Assembly (NCBI GenBank): GCA_050084515.1
Contig: CM114272.1
Coordinates: 54,808,001-54,872,000, forward strand
Length of the DNA: 64,000 nt
Source of the DNA: Blasia pusilla
Lineage: Eukaryota; Marchantiophyta; Marchantiopsida; Blasiales
Direction: 5' to 3'
Positions 25,216-37,566 of the stretch are shown here, in pieces. Numbering within the stretch: the stretch's first letter is position 1; every line of letters begins with the position of its first letter. The notes below the pieces were generated by a model, which had not been told where the DNA came from, did no database searches, and saw only the letters and a program-made list of their open reading frames with translations. The translations under genes were made by a program, and so were the position numbers.

Positions 25216-26099
25216 AATAGGATTCTACTCTTCACAATCATAAGACTCACTAATTTTAGAAAGTATTAGGGCTCATCACAATACAAAAATATTTTGATTA
25301 ATAAGATTTTCTCAATTATCATTCAAAAAAATTTCCAAATGCCAAAAAACCAAATTTATGGTTGATAAGGCATGTCAAAGCGGAGTATTTCAAAATAACT
25401 TTAATATGTCTTGCATGAGCATAGTTTACTAGTAACAAAAGATATCCATAAAACTATAAAGGTTATCCTCACTAACACACTACAATGTAAACTTGAAGAT
25501 TCTTAGAGAAATGATATTTAACTATGATTCTTGATATTTTTGGTGGGTGTCTTGAAGTGGAAGATATATTTACATACATATTATATATCATAAATAGCAT
25601 GTATACATGTTATTTACCATCGCCCCTCAAAACCAAAGTTCCCCATTCCAAACCAAAGTCCGTGGAAGTTGAGGAAAAGTTGTCTCCTCCACACTCATAT
25701 CAAAAAAATCTAGCGCATAGTAACTTCACATGAACGAGAAGGAAGTTTTGACTTTGATATGCAAATACCGACTTTCAAAGGAAAAATAAAATAAAAAGAG
25801 TTTAAAAGCTCTGAAGAAGAACGCGACTTGAGAAGCCACTCGGGAAAACTAGCGATAGTAGATATTTAAAAAATCGGACGAAAGTAGGATCACATGAGAG
25901 TGAAGGACTGACCGGAAGACTCCTCTCTATATATCTCCTATCTTCCTCTCCTGCTTCATTATTGGTTAGTTGCAATCTTGATATTAGTCGAATCATTATT
26001 CTCATCGTTATTCGGAAATCATTTTTTTACTTACTTCTACTTTTATTCTTTCTTTTCCCTGTCATAATGAAAGCGTAAGTAGGGGAGTATTGTCGCCAC
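25216..26099. other. AT-rich intergenic DNA, nothing recognised
   Basis: No gene or repeat could be supported. From about 26040 base composition rises toward the GC-richer island that follows. Confidence 0.4.
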
Positions 26100-28872
26100 A
26101 ACAGACGCCCCCAACCCTCGGAGGGACACATGGCTCGAGCTCATTGACACGTGCCACGTCACGAGTTTCGAAGGCGAGATCTTTTACGAGAAATCATCAG
26201 CATTAAGAAACGCACAGAAACGGGTCCTGTGGCTTTTACCCGCGGAGGATAGATAAATAAATAAATAAATAAAGAAGAGAGTTATTATGTCCCACGCATG
26301 AAGAAACCCTACAGTACGGAGGCCCGCGCGTTGGGAAGTCATGATGATGGAAAACGCAGATTCGGATGTCAGGGATTTCCATTTTCTTTCTATTTTTAAT
26401 TTAAATTCCGAATATCTCCTGATTTCCCCGTCAGCGACGACGCACCCGCTCCACCAGTAGCTTTACTGCTTTAGGTTTTACGCTGTTGTCCGATGGATAT
26501 ACCATCCAACCGCCTTGAAGGTTTCTACCCCCCCTAACGCTTTACCGAATTTTGCGGCGTGTGCTGGTGAGAATTTACTTTGGCCGGGCGACCGGACGTA
26601 CTGGTCGCCAGGTTTTTACTTCTAGGTTCCGTGAATCTCTGGTCTAACCAGTGGTTAGGATATGAGATATCGGACGGTGGGACCGGGAGCGCGTATCGGG
26701 ACGGACCCGCCCCTCCCAAGCGATTTGCTCGAAACGGAGAAGGTGCACGGAATGTCCGATGGGAGGAGAAACGCTCTTGAAGATGGGTCCCGAGTCCGTG
26801 GACCCGGGAGTGAGTGAATCACCCGTCCACCTCCTGTTGGTGCTGCTTTTCCTTGGAACACCGAGATTCAGAGAACGGCATCCAATTTGACAGACGAGCG
26901 GCTTCGATGCGGCGGTGAGGATGCTTTGCGGACGGGGGAGAACGAAAGGATCGGCGTCGTCGTGGTGTATTCCGGGGACCGATACGCATTGTGATCGGAG
27001 ATCTTTGATCTCCCGGGGGATGGCAAGAGTTGTGAAACCGATGGAGCTTCGGTCTGTAGCGACGATCGGATAAGCGGAACTGTCTTGTGCAATCTGCGAT
27101 GGCGGATCTCGCTTTGACTTTAGCGTGGGCGAGGGCGATCAAACGGCGCCTAGAAGTGGGTGACAGATATTCAGGCACTGGAAGGCGTGTGCGAATTTCC
27201 CCTCCAATTCAAAGCGAGAAGAACGGGAGCGGGGCACTCGGCGTCTGGTGGCATGCCACGTACAGCTGAGAAAAGGATACCTGTGAGAGGGACGCGAGTC
27301 TGGTATTGGATTCAATCCACGGGCGAAGTCAGAAGGTGAATTCGTTGGTCTCTTCTTCTACCGGGGCCTAGGACAGATGAACACGTCACGTGAAAAAGTG
27401 ATGCAGGTCACAGTGTGAGTTGCGAGTTTTGAGCTGGAAAATCAGGAGGAAGAGCGCATCGCAGATATTGACTGCGGAGTAAGGCAACCTCATCGTCGGT
27501 TGGTTGGCCGAGGTTTCGCCTAGTACCATTGGGAGAAAATGATATGAGAACCTCATCGTCGGTTGGTTCCTGACGTGGAAACGTTGGAAGTGAGATTAGG
27601 AACCCAAGGGCCAATTCCGCCAGGAAGCACTAGTGATTTTCAAGACTGGCGGGTCTAATACACCTGCAAGCACTACGCATGTATCGCTTTCTTGTGCCAT
27701 CGCAAGCACCCACAGCCCTTGAAAGGGAAGGATCATTCTGAATTCCGGAGCACGCAATGTCCGGCCGGCTCAGCGCACCACCCCCAATCACAGGTGGAAA
27801 GGGAAGGAAGCCCGCTTTGCGTAACTCACTCGATCCACAATCACGTTTTGTTCAAACACAAGGCTCTTTCACTCGCATAATCCACAGTCGTGTCTGCCTC
27901 ACAAATCTTCCACACGATGAAGGATGATGAAGGATGACAAACGGCAGGATCCGAAGGCCTCCGCCTTTTGGTGTGCAGAATTTATGCATTTACTACACTC
28001 CATCAGTGGAGAGAGTCTTGGTGATAGACGCAAGGGGAGGGACAGCGCACGTTCCACGACGGACGATCACATCCTCCACCTGGTCTTGGATAGATCTTTC
28101 ATTCCGAGCATGGCTTCATCCGGAAACGGACAACCCACGGAACATCCTTTTGGCGTCCACCGCACGAGCCACCACGATCCATATACGAGGATCTCGGGTG
28201 TGGACTGACTCGCAGTGCCAGTAAGTGGAACTACGACGTGACCTCCGAGTCCACCTTCTTGGGCCAGCACGGAACATAACCGCAATGAATGTGAAGAAAC
28301 ATTCGCAGATACCGAACCACGGTTTGGACATCCTGCCCACCGTCCACAGAGGCGTCATTCGCGTCGAGAAATTGACCGATCCCTTCCGTGCGCACCCGAA
28401 GAAGGGACCCGGGTCTTTATCCAAGGCGTAGGATCGACTGTCCATTTCAGATTAGAATACCCGAAATCAGATCACGGCATGTGCGTGTCAGGATCCGTCG
28501 CTTCCATGGCAAGTCATGACGTTCGGCCATGAACGTAACTTCGACAGAATGACAGAGTTACCGACTCCTAGGTACGGGGAACTTTGAAACGTCTGAGGTC
28601 CAAAGGTAACTCGTGGCGAGTTCCTCTTCGGAATTCGTAACAAGCTGATCGCAGCACTTTCGAATAAATATACATCTATTTACTACTTTCCACGTGGCAA
28701 TTGGCCAAAAGTCTAACTGTATCAATGGGTGATTGATCACCAACCCACCTTTACTCTAATCTCATCTGTTCACCCCCGGGTCCAGGACAACCATGTAAGA
28801 GGGCACTGGCTAACTCCTCCGGAAGAACTCCCTACTTCTTACAAAATTAGTCGTCTAAAACTATTTGCTATC
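26100..28872. other. GC-richer, CpG-containing island downstream of the COR27-like gene
   Basis: The composition differs sharply from the flanking AT-rich DNA and CpG is common, as expected of low-copy, unmethylated plant DNA. Open frames on both strands (for example 27924-28224 plus and 28116-28445 minus) are about 100 codons and carry no motif I recognise. A G-box/ABRE cluster is at 26148-26161, a 20 bp exact direct repeat occurs at 27486 and 27549, and a CCACGTGG box is at 28690-28697. It may hold an unrecognised gene, its promoter, or the 3' flank of the COR27-like gene. I assign no function. Confidence 0.4.
26148..26161. promoter_or_regulatory. G-box/ABRE cluster
   Basis: CACGTG at 26148-26153 is followed at once by CCACGTCA (ABRE/C-box-like, 26154-26161). 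Such pairs bind bZIP and bHLH factors in plant promoters. No start codon that it would serve has been identified, so the target gene is unknown. Confidence 0.4.
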
Positions 28873-31321
28873 CTACTCCTCCTTGCCCAGAGGCTCATCT
28901 TCTCTAACGTTCCCAGGGTGAAGAGGACGGCGTGTGCCCATCAATCCCCAAATATAAGTTCTACAAGCGCGAGGACTTTTCTTCGCCACCAATTTACATT
29001 CCTCATTCTCGTCGAATCCCAAATCTGGGCGACAATTGGAGCTTACCAACTCCAGGGGTAGCTTTAGCCGGCTTCCAGCGGCGCGATGTGACGGTGCTCC
29101 CACGTTCTCCAGGCCCACACAATCATTTCCACTGACCGTGCCATGATGATCAGAAATCTGCACGGTGCCCTTCTCATCTGCGGCATCATCTTGACTGGCT
29201 GGTTCAAGGGAATTCTTTGACACAGGCTCGCATTCGTGTGTCTCGTGATCTTCTGTGTCCCGACTGTCCGCTTGATTCCTGCCAGTGAAAGCCTCTGTAT
29301 TTTGCGAAGGCTCCTCGACATCAGTCCTACTCCAAGTTAATTTGCGCTGCGTGGACAGCGATTCGTGCAGGATCGCTGTGACCGTGCCTACGTTATCTTC
29401 GACACGTATGGACCCAGCGGTCCTCTCTACTATCAAGAGTCCACTATCCTTTCCACCTGTACGATTTCCTTCTTCTTTGTGATTCATCTGCTTGAGAACA
29501 AATTGCTCCTCCATTTCTAGATCGATCTCCGCTAGCTTCTGCTGTGTAGATTTGAGTTTCTTCATCCGGTACATGATTCCATCTGCAGAGAAGTAAAACA
29601 ATCGATCAGCATGCTTCGGCTAACGAATACTGTATGGAGGGAGGAAAAAACGGACAAAGGTCAACGAGGAACAAGGACACAAATCAGCAGGAACATACCC
29701 CCGCCAGGGTCTCCGACACACGTCCGCTTCTTGCCTTGAGTGCAAACGTCGAGATTCACTGCAGAGCTCGTAGAAGCATGCATTTGGCTCTCAAGCCGAT
29801 AGTTACTACCTTGGGAGCCTTCAGTAGTATCTGGAACACTACCCTTCACCTCCTCGACCACACCTTGTTCCGAGACTATACGATAAGGGGGTATTTCGGC
29901 AAATCCGGATGTGGTATGTCCTGCAAACACATCATGTGATCCGCCTCCACCAAGATGGCCCGGTACAACCATTCTTGGACTAAAATGCTGTATCCAGGGA
30001 CTCGCAAATACAGCAGCAGGACTAAAAATGTCCATAAAGTGAGGTTTATAGTATTCCCTCTGGTCGTAGCATCCCCTTTGCAAGGACGTGAACAGCTGCG
30101 TACCAGAAGATGATCCAGGAAAGCTCTTAGTATCAACCCAGACTTCCTAGATCACCACAGGGGCCACCAACGTAGGCTAGCAATTAGAGTTGGCGAGAAA
30201 AGCAAATCGACCAAAACCAGCTGTGTATTTACTTACTTCGCATCCAGATGGGAAGTTAGGATCCATCGGACGTGATTCCACGCAATCTTGATCTTGTTCG
30301 GACATGTCCGCACCCCGATAGTCCTGCTCGTACAAACTTCGCACAAAAGTTGCCTCCATGGAATTTAGATAAGAACAATGCTTGTCCTCGGTCCACGCCT
30401 TCCCAGCAGATTCTGCAAGTCTAGGCACCTGCGAACACACTCGGACGCATCAGCCATGATCAGCGGCCAGAAGTAGAGCCACAGCCCAGTTCCACTTATG
30501 GCTTGCCCCGTCTTCACGAGATTAACATGCCATGTAGTCTGGAAACGAAAACTACTGTAGGTAAACGAAGGCACAAATCAACGGCCATTACGTTCTGCAC
30601 ACAAGCACAAGAAATACTCTTTCCAAAACCTCTCAGACGAAATGTTAAAAAAATTCGCCATCATGATCAACAGCGCTCACGCCGATTAGAGATAATTTAC
30701 GAGTCCTGCGGTACTTAATGGACAGTTCTACAGTATCGGCCGAGAAGACAACGAAACCCAAACTTCGCAACCACGAGTACCCTGATCTCAAGCACCGCGA
30801 TACATACCAAACAAGGAGTCAAAAAACTATCGGAAATCTTGACGTACCGTATTGTTGCTGACATTCAGTTCCACATTTTGCACGTCATCCTGGCTACGTT
30901 TCGCACGTCTCCCGGGATGCTTTTCTTCCGCTACTATCTTACAATCACCTTCCGAGTGCAATTTTGAGGCTGCTTCATCGCAGGTGACAATAGAGCTACC
31001 CGAGGGACATCTTTTGACTTCTTTATCGTCGCAAGCTGGAGCTACAGAGTCAGCGTCTGATAGAAGTGACTCTCCACTCACGGCATTCGAAGAAGCGTCG
31101 GATTCTACCGACCAAGCATTATCCTCTGATGCAGCAAACTCCGAATCGGAATAACAGCTTGCATCAGAGCCTGCAGCGACATCCACAGTTTCCTCCAATG
31201 CTGGAGAGGCTGTGGAATTTCCGGACGAATTAGGTGATATTCGCGCTTCCTTCTCCTTCCAAGCCACCGCGGGTGCGCCCTTCTCCACATTCTCCAGCAA
31301 GGCCGGCCGCAGTGACTCCAT
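28873..31321 (-). CDS. COR27/COR28-like cold- and clock-regulated protein, four exons
   Basis: Minus-strand exons 31321-30848, 30428-30237, 30095-29699 and 29582-28873 join in phase (474+192+397+710 nt) to encode about 590 residues. Donors are GTACGT, GTAAGT and GTATGT; acceptors end TTCGCAG, TACGCAG and TCTGCAG. Exon 1 is Ser/Asp-rich and acidic. Exon 2 carries WTEDKHCSYLNSMEATFV..LY, which matches the core WT-EKHS-YL-SMEASFV--LY of Arabidopsis COR27/COR28 as I remember it. Exon 3 carries SPWIQHFSPR, resembling their SPWIKHY block. COR27/28 are nuclear, light- and cold-induced regulators acting with COP1, HY5 and the circadian clock. This protein is over twice their length, with long linkers and a long C-terminal exon. 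Gene identity is inference from two blocks. Confidence 0.75.
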
Positions 31322-33150
31322 CCCTCCGACTTCTTAGGCCTTCTTCCCTACTTTCGCGCTAGCCAGAGTGTCTTCAGGATATATGAACAAAATGCATCGA
31401 CGAAGAAAAACGAACTCCAGACGTCAAGCTCGTATGTGGACGAGAAAAAACGAATCATTCGAGACTGGCGCGAATATAATCAAAGTCGACTTCGATACAT
31501 ACAGCCCTGCCTAATACAATTACAGGCTGAACACCTGCACCGAACTAACGTCTGGAGGACGTGCAAGGAAGATCGAGAGACAGCCGTCTCATGAACTTCC
31601 TGGAGAAACTAGCAAGCATCTAACCCGTTCCTCCGACCAGAAGGCTCTACTGTGAAGATAAGAACATGAAGGTTGGACCCTCGGGACGTGTCCGATGCTA
31701 GGAGTAAGTGTCACCAATGGCCTCCTGACGTGTGCAAAAAAAGAAGCAGAGAGAACATCAACGATAAAGCGCCGAGAAAAGGTCAGAAAGACCAGAGCGG
31801 AAGACCTTTCTCGAGAGCAGCCGCTTTGATGTTGAGAGACTGCCCGACAGATGTCCCCCTCAACTCAACACGGGCAGGAGGACAGTTCTAAGCCGCGTTG
31901 AGAACAAGAAACGAACGACAAGGGATAGCAATCACCCACGAGTCCACAACTCCGCAAAATCACGACGAGCTGTGTTGGCTCGCCACAGAGAGACGACTAT
32001 CGATCGAAATCTCCGAAGCAGCAATTTCGCTTCCTATCTTTCTATCGCTTTCTTGCCTGTACATCTGCCTGCCTGCCTGCCTGCCTGCCTGCCTATCCTT
32101 CACTTACTCCTCAACGCTCCCTCCAGCGTCTCTTCCTGTTGCGGATCATCCAAGATCTTCGTGGCAGCCTCGTTTCATTGTCTCCACGCTTAACTGCTAT
32201 GCTTCTTCACTCGGATACCACAATTGTGGAAACGAGCGCAAGAAATGTACTCTCACGCGCACACGCACTCACACACACACGTACAAGAGTGAACCAGAGT
32301 CCCGAGAATGCGTGCGGGAACACTGCTCTTCAGAAGCGCTTAGCCTTCATCTCTGCGTGCTTTAGGTCACGCGCAGCGCAGAGCAGGGCAGAGCGGAGAA
32401 GGGCTGAACAGAGACAGTAGGCTTCCCCCCACACTCGCTTCCCTGCCGCTCCCTCGGCTATGGCGCAATGTTGAGCCGAAGCTTGAAAGAACCATACACA
32501 TCTCCTCGACCTGCGGAGAGGAAGGAAGTCAGAAAGCTCGAACGAATCAACAAGAGCTCAAGGCCACCCGGTCAGCAGATGCCGGCAACTTGACCAGCTC
32601 AGACGCATGCCAATTTCACCTGCAGGTTTTTATTTACCACAGGCAATTCAAAATATCATGTGGGGCAAACCCAGGTGGACTCTTACCGCGGAGTAAAAGG
32701 TCACGGACAGATATCCGGCGGTGCACGTGTCGACTGTCTGGAGCGCTTCGCCGTGAAAGATCAATGATTTTTTGGCGGTGGGCGTGTCACTAGCCTAAAA
32801 GTACCCATCTCGGGGCAGCTTTATCATATCGTGCAATGACAGTTCGCGGAACGGAAACCAGTTACGGAGCGTCCTTAAGCGGAGGACTGTAGCCAAGTTG
32901 GCGATGCGGCTTTGGCGTAGAACTGCCTCTACCTAACTCGGCGGAATGTGGTGGAAAGCCTAGCCAGCCAGCAAGGGAGGAAGTCCTCCTCCTCCTCCTC
33001 TGCCTTTCGTGAAGTTTTGCGGCCGCCCTCTAAATGGGAAGAGAGGAAAAGATCTTCTCGGATTTTGTCGTACAACCTCGCTTTCTCTTTAGTCCTGGCG
33101 TAGGACCGGTGGACCAATGAGTGCCAGTCTCCTCGAACTATCAAGGGGGA
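31322..33150. other. 5' flank and probable leader/promoter of the COR27-like gene
   Basis: No coding sequence is supported. It includes microsatellites (a CTGC run at about 32067-32094, CA-rich tract near 32270 and a CCT run near 32985) and stays CpG-rich to about 33120, where AT-rich DNA starts. On the minus strand this is the region upstream of the COR27-like start codon. A palindromic G-box lies at 32724. Confidence 0.45.
32724..32729. promoter_or_regulatory. G-box upstream of the COR27-like gene
   Basis: CACGTG within 'gtgcacgtgtcgac', about 1.4 kb upstream of the COR27-like start codon. G-boxes recruit HY5 and PIF factors, which are known to control COR27/28 in Arabidopsis. An 'aaaatatc' word near 32650 is close to, but not, an evening element. 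The functional link is inference. Confidence 0.35.
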
Positions 33151-34555
33151 GAAGCCTGATATTTATTTATTTTCTTCCCATTTTTTTACGATGCTATTCA
33201 TTATTTCGTGCTGTTTAGTTTTTAACCGAATTCGATTCTCTTAAAATCTACGATGCTATTTACGAAGATATTTTATTTTATTACAATTGTCCTTCCATTC
33301 ATTTATGTCAGCTCAGTTGTGAGTTGTGTCTCCATCCTTTGCATTCGTACATGTGTCCACTATGATGTTTCATATTGTTTTTCCCCACTCCATTAGTCTT
33401 CATTATTCCAAACATTCCCTCTATGCACAAGTATTTGGAGTCATTCCATAGGTCTCATTGTTGACCCCATTCACATGGCATTGCATTCCTCCATGTTCCT
33501 TAGGTGCATCTACATCTACTCACATTACATAATAGAAAGGTATATATGAGGTTTGGTAGGAGATGGAAAGAAAGAAGGGGAATAATTTTCACAAATGGAG
33601 TAGAGAGGAGGGAAGAAAATACAAATGGATGATTTTGAAACTAGTGTGCAGCCCTTTCAGAAGGGTGGAAGAGATTAATTAGTAGGCACGTGTGGAGGAT
33701 AGATGGAAAAAAACAAAAACAGGGATGTCCATAGGGACTGTAACGAGCACTCTCTATTGGGGTAATAATAAAAAAGGTAGACTCTAGAAAAAGGTAAACT
33801 ATAAGGTGACACATCATCAAATTGCTGAGGTGGATGGCCTTCCTGCTTGGAGAAAAATTATGGATTTAGAGCCATCCCTATCAAGAATTTATGAGAAGAC
33901 CTACTTGTAGAGGCCGTAAATACAAACATTAATTTGGTAATGTTCTTGAGTGATAAGACCAATAATAGATAGCACCAAGTGTATTCTACATGCCCTAAAT
34001 ATACTTATTTTGGTTTTAGCTTTGAATTTATATATCCCTCATACCATGTACCTATTGTCTTGAACCCCACTCTTCTGTGTCGTGGAATCTTGCTTTCAAC
34101 ATGTCTTTCTCTCATTAATGATCTACACCCAAACACATTCATATTCACCGTATTTTAGTTCAATCAACCTTAAGTCTTAAGTATGAATCTCAACTCATCC
34201 CTCAAGATTCCTCAAGCTCAATTGTATCCTAACCAAGGTCATACACCAACCTAACTCATCATTTTCCAACACGACCAAGTCATTCAAGATCGTAGTGTGA
34301 GCCCGTCAAAGTTTTGATATTTCCCCTTGGCACGAGTTTGATTAGGAGATTAGTGACGTTCACTTTTACAAGTTTTTCTTGTTGAATATATCAATTTTCC
34401 CATTGGTGAGTATTCATTACACACAAATTGAAAATTATTACAAGTATCCACGTATGCTAATATAGAAATGCCACAATTATAAAGCGTATAATGCAAGTGA
34501 ACATTCTGGATCAAAAAATCCATATCAAATTTAACTTTGTTTCTCCATTTGTACT
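33151..34555. other. AT-rich intergenic DNA with R2-like fragments
   Basis: No gene is supported. Blocks near 34045 ('acctattgtcttgaac') and 34240-34290 resemble the DNA right of gypsy copy 2 (39920-40110). This suggests another diverged R2 family fragment. Confidence 0.35.
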
Positions 34556-34559
34556 AGTA

Positions 34560-34790
34560 AGAATGCACCAAGGGTGCAGAGAAGGACGAAAAGGGTAGGG
34601 CAAAAGGGAGGGCGAGGTAGGAATGAGAGTAAGCATGGATCGATGGTGGGCAAGGACATGTATGGAAGATTTTTAAAATGTGCGAGAAAATTTTATGCAT
34701 AAACGAGTCTATCCATAAGACATACTTAAGTCCATGGACTATGACATACCCATATGTAACCTTGCCCAAAATGGGTTTTGTATATTTATC
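34560..34790. repeat. Dispersed repeat R1, copy d (5' truncated)
   Basis: It contains the G/A-rich middle ('gggagggcgagg') and the right-hand blocks 'ccataagacatacttaagtcc' (as in the other copies) and 'catatgtaaccttgcc', but lacks the left half. It lies about 70 bp left of the end of gypsy copy 2. Confidence 0.5.
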
Positions 34791-34856
34791 TTTCATCCAT
34801 TATATGTCAAATAAGAGATATTCCACATAGTAAGTCTACTTTCACCCTTCCAAATT

Positions 34857-35435
34857 TGTCGTGCGAATCCACATCGTCATACAACATACATCGCTGACAT
34901 ACCATACTCACATACATACATAACATAGACGAGAGCATCCACAAACACAAGTGTACCACAACTGAAATCCGTGAAAGACCTACTGTCATAAAACACATAT
35001 AGAATCACATACAATCAAGCCACACCCACTCCACGATGGGAGAATCCAGGTCGAAGCTTGCGGGAACCACCATAGCCAAGAGCTCTATTCACTACCAAGG
35101 CTAACTCCCAATGCAACAGGCTCAACTCAAAGAACTAACTATTCTTTGAGTGCACTCCACACTATATCCTCCAACCTAAGAGCAGGCCCTACCGGAAAAG
35201 TCACCCTTAACTTAGTAACCCCCAACCCTATGTATGAAACCGCATCTCTACTTAGATACTACGCCCCTCGTAAGGTATGGCCTCTACTAGCACACTATAC
35301 TCTACGACATAATCCGTATGGTCATGACAGCTGTCATGCAAATCCACATCATCATACAACATACATCGCTGACATACCATACTCACATACATACATAACA
35401 TAGGCGAGAGCATCCACAAACACAAGTGTATCACA
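34857..35435 (-). repeat. Compound 3' LTR of gypsy copy 2 (A-gc-B-A')
   Basis: On the minus strand: A 35435-35332, GC, B starting TGTCATGACC at 35329, and A' 34960-34857. The order, the 104 bp lengths of A and A' and the outer end match copy 1. The A/B joint forms a perfect 16 bp palindrome (catgacagctgtcatg, 35323-35338), which looks like two LTR ends joined head to tail with two extra bases. The purine-rich tract lies just before A, as in copy 1 (about 35437-35450). Confidence 0.8.
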
Positions 35436-35587
35436 ACTCGCCCCCCTAACTGGCGGTTAGGTCCCTCTAACTCCCAGGTAGCCCTATACATCTACTACGT
35501 GCTATATACCTTCTTGGATGCACGAATCAGAAGGATGGGTGCTAGGTTGCCCCATCGTTAGTCGCACATCTGTAATCCATATCATTT

Positions 35588-36739
35588 TTACAAGGCATAT
35601 GACGAGGGAAAACTCACAAATATGGGTAGTGCCATCCTAGGCTGGCCCACACGGTTCACCACTGCCATGGGTGACCGATCAATAACCCTCACCACCCAAG
35701 AAAGTCGCCCAGCATCCAAGATACTATCCACTGTAAGGCAAGGATCCCGCTGCACTGCATCATATGCTTGACGTAGAACCTCCCTAGGCAACAAGCTTTT
35801 CCACCACAAGCGTGGACGATGTGCACGCGAGCCAACTCACGTTGCATCCAACAACAGCGCTGGTCCAATCCAAGACCGCACCTCATGAACACTCACCATC
35901 ATCCGGGTCCGAGTGTCACCCACCAATGGAACATTCTCCAGAATGTGAGCTGGAGCACGTGCCTGATGAACCTGAAGATGTCGTAACACCCGTAACATCT
36001 CCCAAAATAATTGAGACCTAGGGTCGTGTAATCCTTCACCACGATCAGCACATGTATGACCCTGACATGGCCATCCTGCAATCACCAAATCCACAGCACC
36101 AACCCTCTCAAGGTCCTACGCCCCCAACAATGCAATGTGTGACGCCAAAGCACGCTGGTACCCACGAATAGCTGATGGCGGCAACAACTCAGGATATCTC
36201 CGCATCAACTGACCCATATGTCGAGATGAGACTCTTTGGGCCGTCTCATCTCGCTCCACATACATGTATCTCTGCACAGGAATACCGGTCTGCAACACTG
36301 CAGCCAAACCCGTACTAATCCCACCAAAGAGATCTAACACACAAATGCCCTCCGGCGGATACTGCCATACAATGGGTGTAGTATCCAAAGGGGATAACCC
36401 AATTGGACCAGAAGCAGGAGTCCGCTGTGGGGCCTCCTCTTCCTCGTGAGGTATAACAGCCTCACACCAAGCCTCCTGCACTAGGAGATCACCCTCTTGC
36501 CGTAGTGCACCCCCTGAACTCCAAAGTGGCACATCCAACAATGAGGATGTCACTGCTGCAAAACTAGGGACCTCCTCTACCTCCTCATGTTCAAGAGAAT
36601 CCATGGCAGAAAGATTACCCTCCAAAAAGTCTCCTGGCCAAGTGACTACTCCACTAAAACCATCCACAGATGCTAACACCGTTGGGGAAGACCCTCTTGG
36701 TCGAGCCCCATAAATAAATCTCACAGGGACCTGGCTCAT
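35588..36739 (-). pseudogene. C5-cytosine DNA methyltransferase domain, copy 2
   Basis: Same domain as in copy 1, with better preserved core motifs: ICVLDLFGGISTGLAA (motif I, near 36350), YMYVERDE, DLVIAGWPCQG with the catalytic cysteine codon at 36067-36065, ILENVPLV (motif VI), and the motif VIII block near 35830. The domain is in one frame but is cut by stops near 36116 and 35837 (both at codons that are CAA in copy 1). It ends shortly before motif X because of the internal deletion. Upstream it continues in frame from the protease. The upstream acidic linker HEEEEAP is shared with copy 1. Confidence 0.88.
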
Positions 36740-36781
36740 ACGTTCATCCCCGGACTGCCAACCAAGTCTATAAGACGTTGT

Positions 36782-37240
36782 CTAAGTCCAGTAGTCCATC
36801 TGAAAACCCATCGGGTACAATACTGCTCCTCCAACTAGTACATCATACGACTCGGCTGATGTGACCACTGCAAGTACTCCCAACCGGGAGCTATCAATCG
36901 CATGATCTGGTCTCAACTGTATAGACAACTTCTTCCGTGTCATGAATTGAGACCTATCATTGGCTCCTCCAAGTGATGTTTGAATCTGGAATGGGCAAGG
37001 CTCAAGCTCTGACCTCCGAATACCCAAACCAATACATGCCGCCTTTCCCAACATCAAAGGTTGGGCACCAGAGTCTAACAAGACTCTATCTGGTCTATAC
37101 ACATGACCTGTAGGACTCACCAATCGTAATATCCCACTCTGGTTGTCCAACATACATACACCAAGTGGAAGCCTCTCACGATCAATGGCTGGTCGGGCTG
37201 GTAATGCATCCATCTTCGCCGCTGCTGCCTGAAATAGCAC
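36782..37240 (-). pseudogene. Aspartic protease region, copy 2
   Basis: The open stretch holds RVLLDSGAQPLMLGKAAC, with the retropepsin DSGA motif intact, then CPFQIQTSLGG, SAESYDVLVGGAVLYPMGF and MDYW. The stop near 36782 replaces a GAG in copy 1. As the only one of three copies with the intact active site, it shows what the family protease looked like. It lies between gag and methyltransferase in the same frame as the latter. Confidence 0.85.
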
Positions 37241-37566
37241 TGGTACTCACTGCTACACTTGACATAGAGGGTCGCTCCACCGCAACACCCTCATCCACCT
37301 TAGCACGTGTAGCAGTAACACCCCCATGTTCACACAACGTGGCTACTAGCTGAAATACAGGAGCAAAGTCAACTCCTAAGGCCATCAGCTCCGTGGCCGA
37401 AAATAATGGGGATCCCAATATTGAAGTTGCCATCCGCAATACTGCACTGGATGTTGCATCCGTATCTACTACACGCAATGTAGATGCCTCAGTCCCCAAT
37501 GTCGGCTCAATAGGCTGCGTAGGAACCATGGATGGAGTCCTAAGCACCTCACACAACCTCCCCTCC

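Noticed and set aside
28116-28445. 110-codon minus-strand frame downstream of the COR27-like gene
   Set aside because: No splice link to the gene, no motif, and plus-strand frames of equal quality overlap it.
30365-30574. Frame between exons 1 and 2 of the COR27-like gene as an extra exon
   Set aside because: It is out of phase with exon 2's WTEDKH frame, whereas skipping it joins exons 1 and 2 in phase at good splice sites.
32067-32094. CRISPR-like regular repeat (CTGC units)
   Set aside because: Simple microsatellite in a plant nuclear region; no spacers.
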